This document shows positions 6,317 through 6,391 of a stretch of DNA of 6,391 nucleotides, piece by piece. Positions within the stretch are counted from its first letter, which is position 1; the number at the start of each line of letters is the position of its first letter. Made by a program: the position numbers and the translations under genes. The DNA is taken from NCBI GenBank assembly GCA_029051835.1, contig JAIDKJ010000124.1:1-6391 (forward strand). Direction: 5' to 3'. The notes beneath the pieces were generated by a model. That model did no database searches. It was not told the origin of the DNA and saw only the letters and a program-made list of their open reading frames with translations. The stretch comes from Paramuribaculum sp. GTDB taxonomy: Bacteria; Bacteroidota; Bacteroidia; Bacteroidales; Muribaculaceae.

Positions 6317-6391
6317 GCCCGGATGGCGGAATCGGTAGACGCGACGGTCTCAAACACCGTTGGAGCAATCCATCCCGGTTCGAGCCCGGGT
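6317..6391 (+). tRNA. tRNA-Leu(CAA), 3' end cut by window
   Basis: The cloverleaf can be folded by eye. The 5' acceptor strand is GCCCGGA (6317-6323), followed by the D arm with stem GCG/CGC (6326-6328 and 6340-6342) and a GG-containing loop. The anticodon stem is ACGGT/ACCGT (6344-6348, 6356-6360), and its loop CTCAAAC gives anticodon CAA at 6351-6353. The long class II variable arm, TGGA-GCAA-TCCA (6361-6372), marks leucine or serine; the CAA anticodon makes it leucine, reading UUG codons. The T arm is CCCGG-TTCGAGC-CCGGG (6374-6390). Base 6391 is the first of the 3' acceptor strand; the remaining bases CCGGGC, the discriminator base and any encoded CCA lie outside the window. Confidence 0.95.

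Overview
This is an ordinary chromosomal housekeeping stretch from a Bacteroidota, most likely order Bacteroidales. Three things support this: a DUF3256 gene (a family known essentially from Bacteroidales), two matches to the Bacteroidota promoter -7 box TAnnTTTG, and gene starts without a clear Shine-Dalgarno sequence. The high-GC coding sequence, with frequent ATA isoleucine codons, would fit a Muribaculaceae-like gut lineage, but that finer placement is a guess from composition only.

Layout. Positions 1-3118 hold four tightly packed plus-strand genes: the 3' end of a DeaD/CsdA-type DEAD-box RNA helicase, an exported DUF3256 protein, and xseA and xseB, the two subunits of exodeoxyribonuclease VII. 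The junctions are 3 bp, a 4-bp ATGA overlap and 3 bp, so the four are almost certainly co-transcribed. After a 90-bp gap comes a long-chain acyl-CoA synthetase (AMP-forming) at 3209-4873. It may be the last gene of the operon or may have its own weak promoter.

On the minus strand, metY (O-acetylhomoserine sulfhydrylase, PLP-dependent) runs towards the acyl-CoA synthetase, and the two coding 3' ends overlap by 13 bp. Upstream of metY is a 166-bp intergenic region (6151-6316) that serves metY leftward and a tRNA-Leu(CAA) rightward. It holds a -7 box for metY, a perfect 12-bp tandem repeat touching that box, a 9-bp-arm palindrome, and a complete TTTG/TAnnTTTG promoter for the tRNA. The tRNA is cut by the window end six bases short of completing its acceptor stem.

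Functionally the genes cover RNA remodelling, single-stranded DNA processing, fatty-acid activation, sulfur assimilation into homocysteine, and translation of UUG leucine codons. I see no mobile element, CRISPR array, phage gene, toxin-antitoxin pair or defence system. The points most worth a second look are the repeat/palindrome cluster at the metY promoter and the apparent lack of the usual C-terminal catalytic lysine in the acyl-CoA synthetase.
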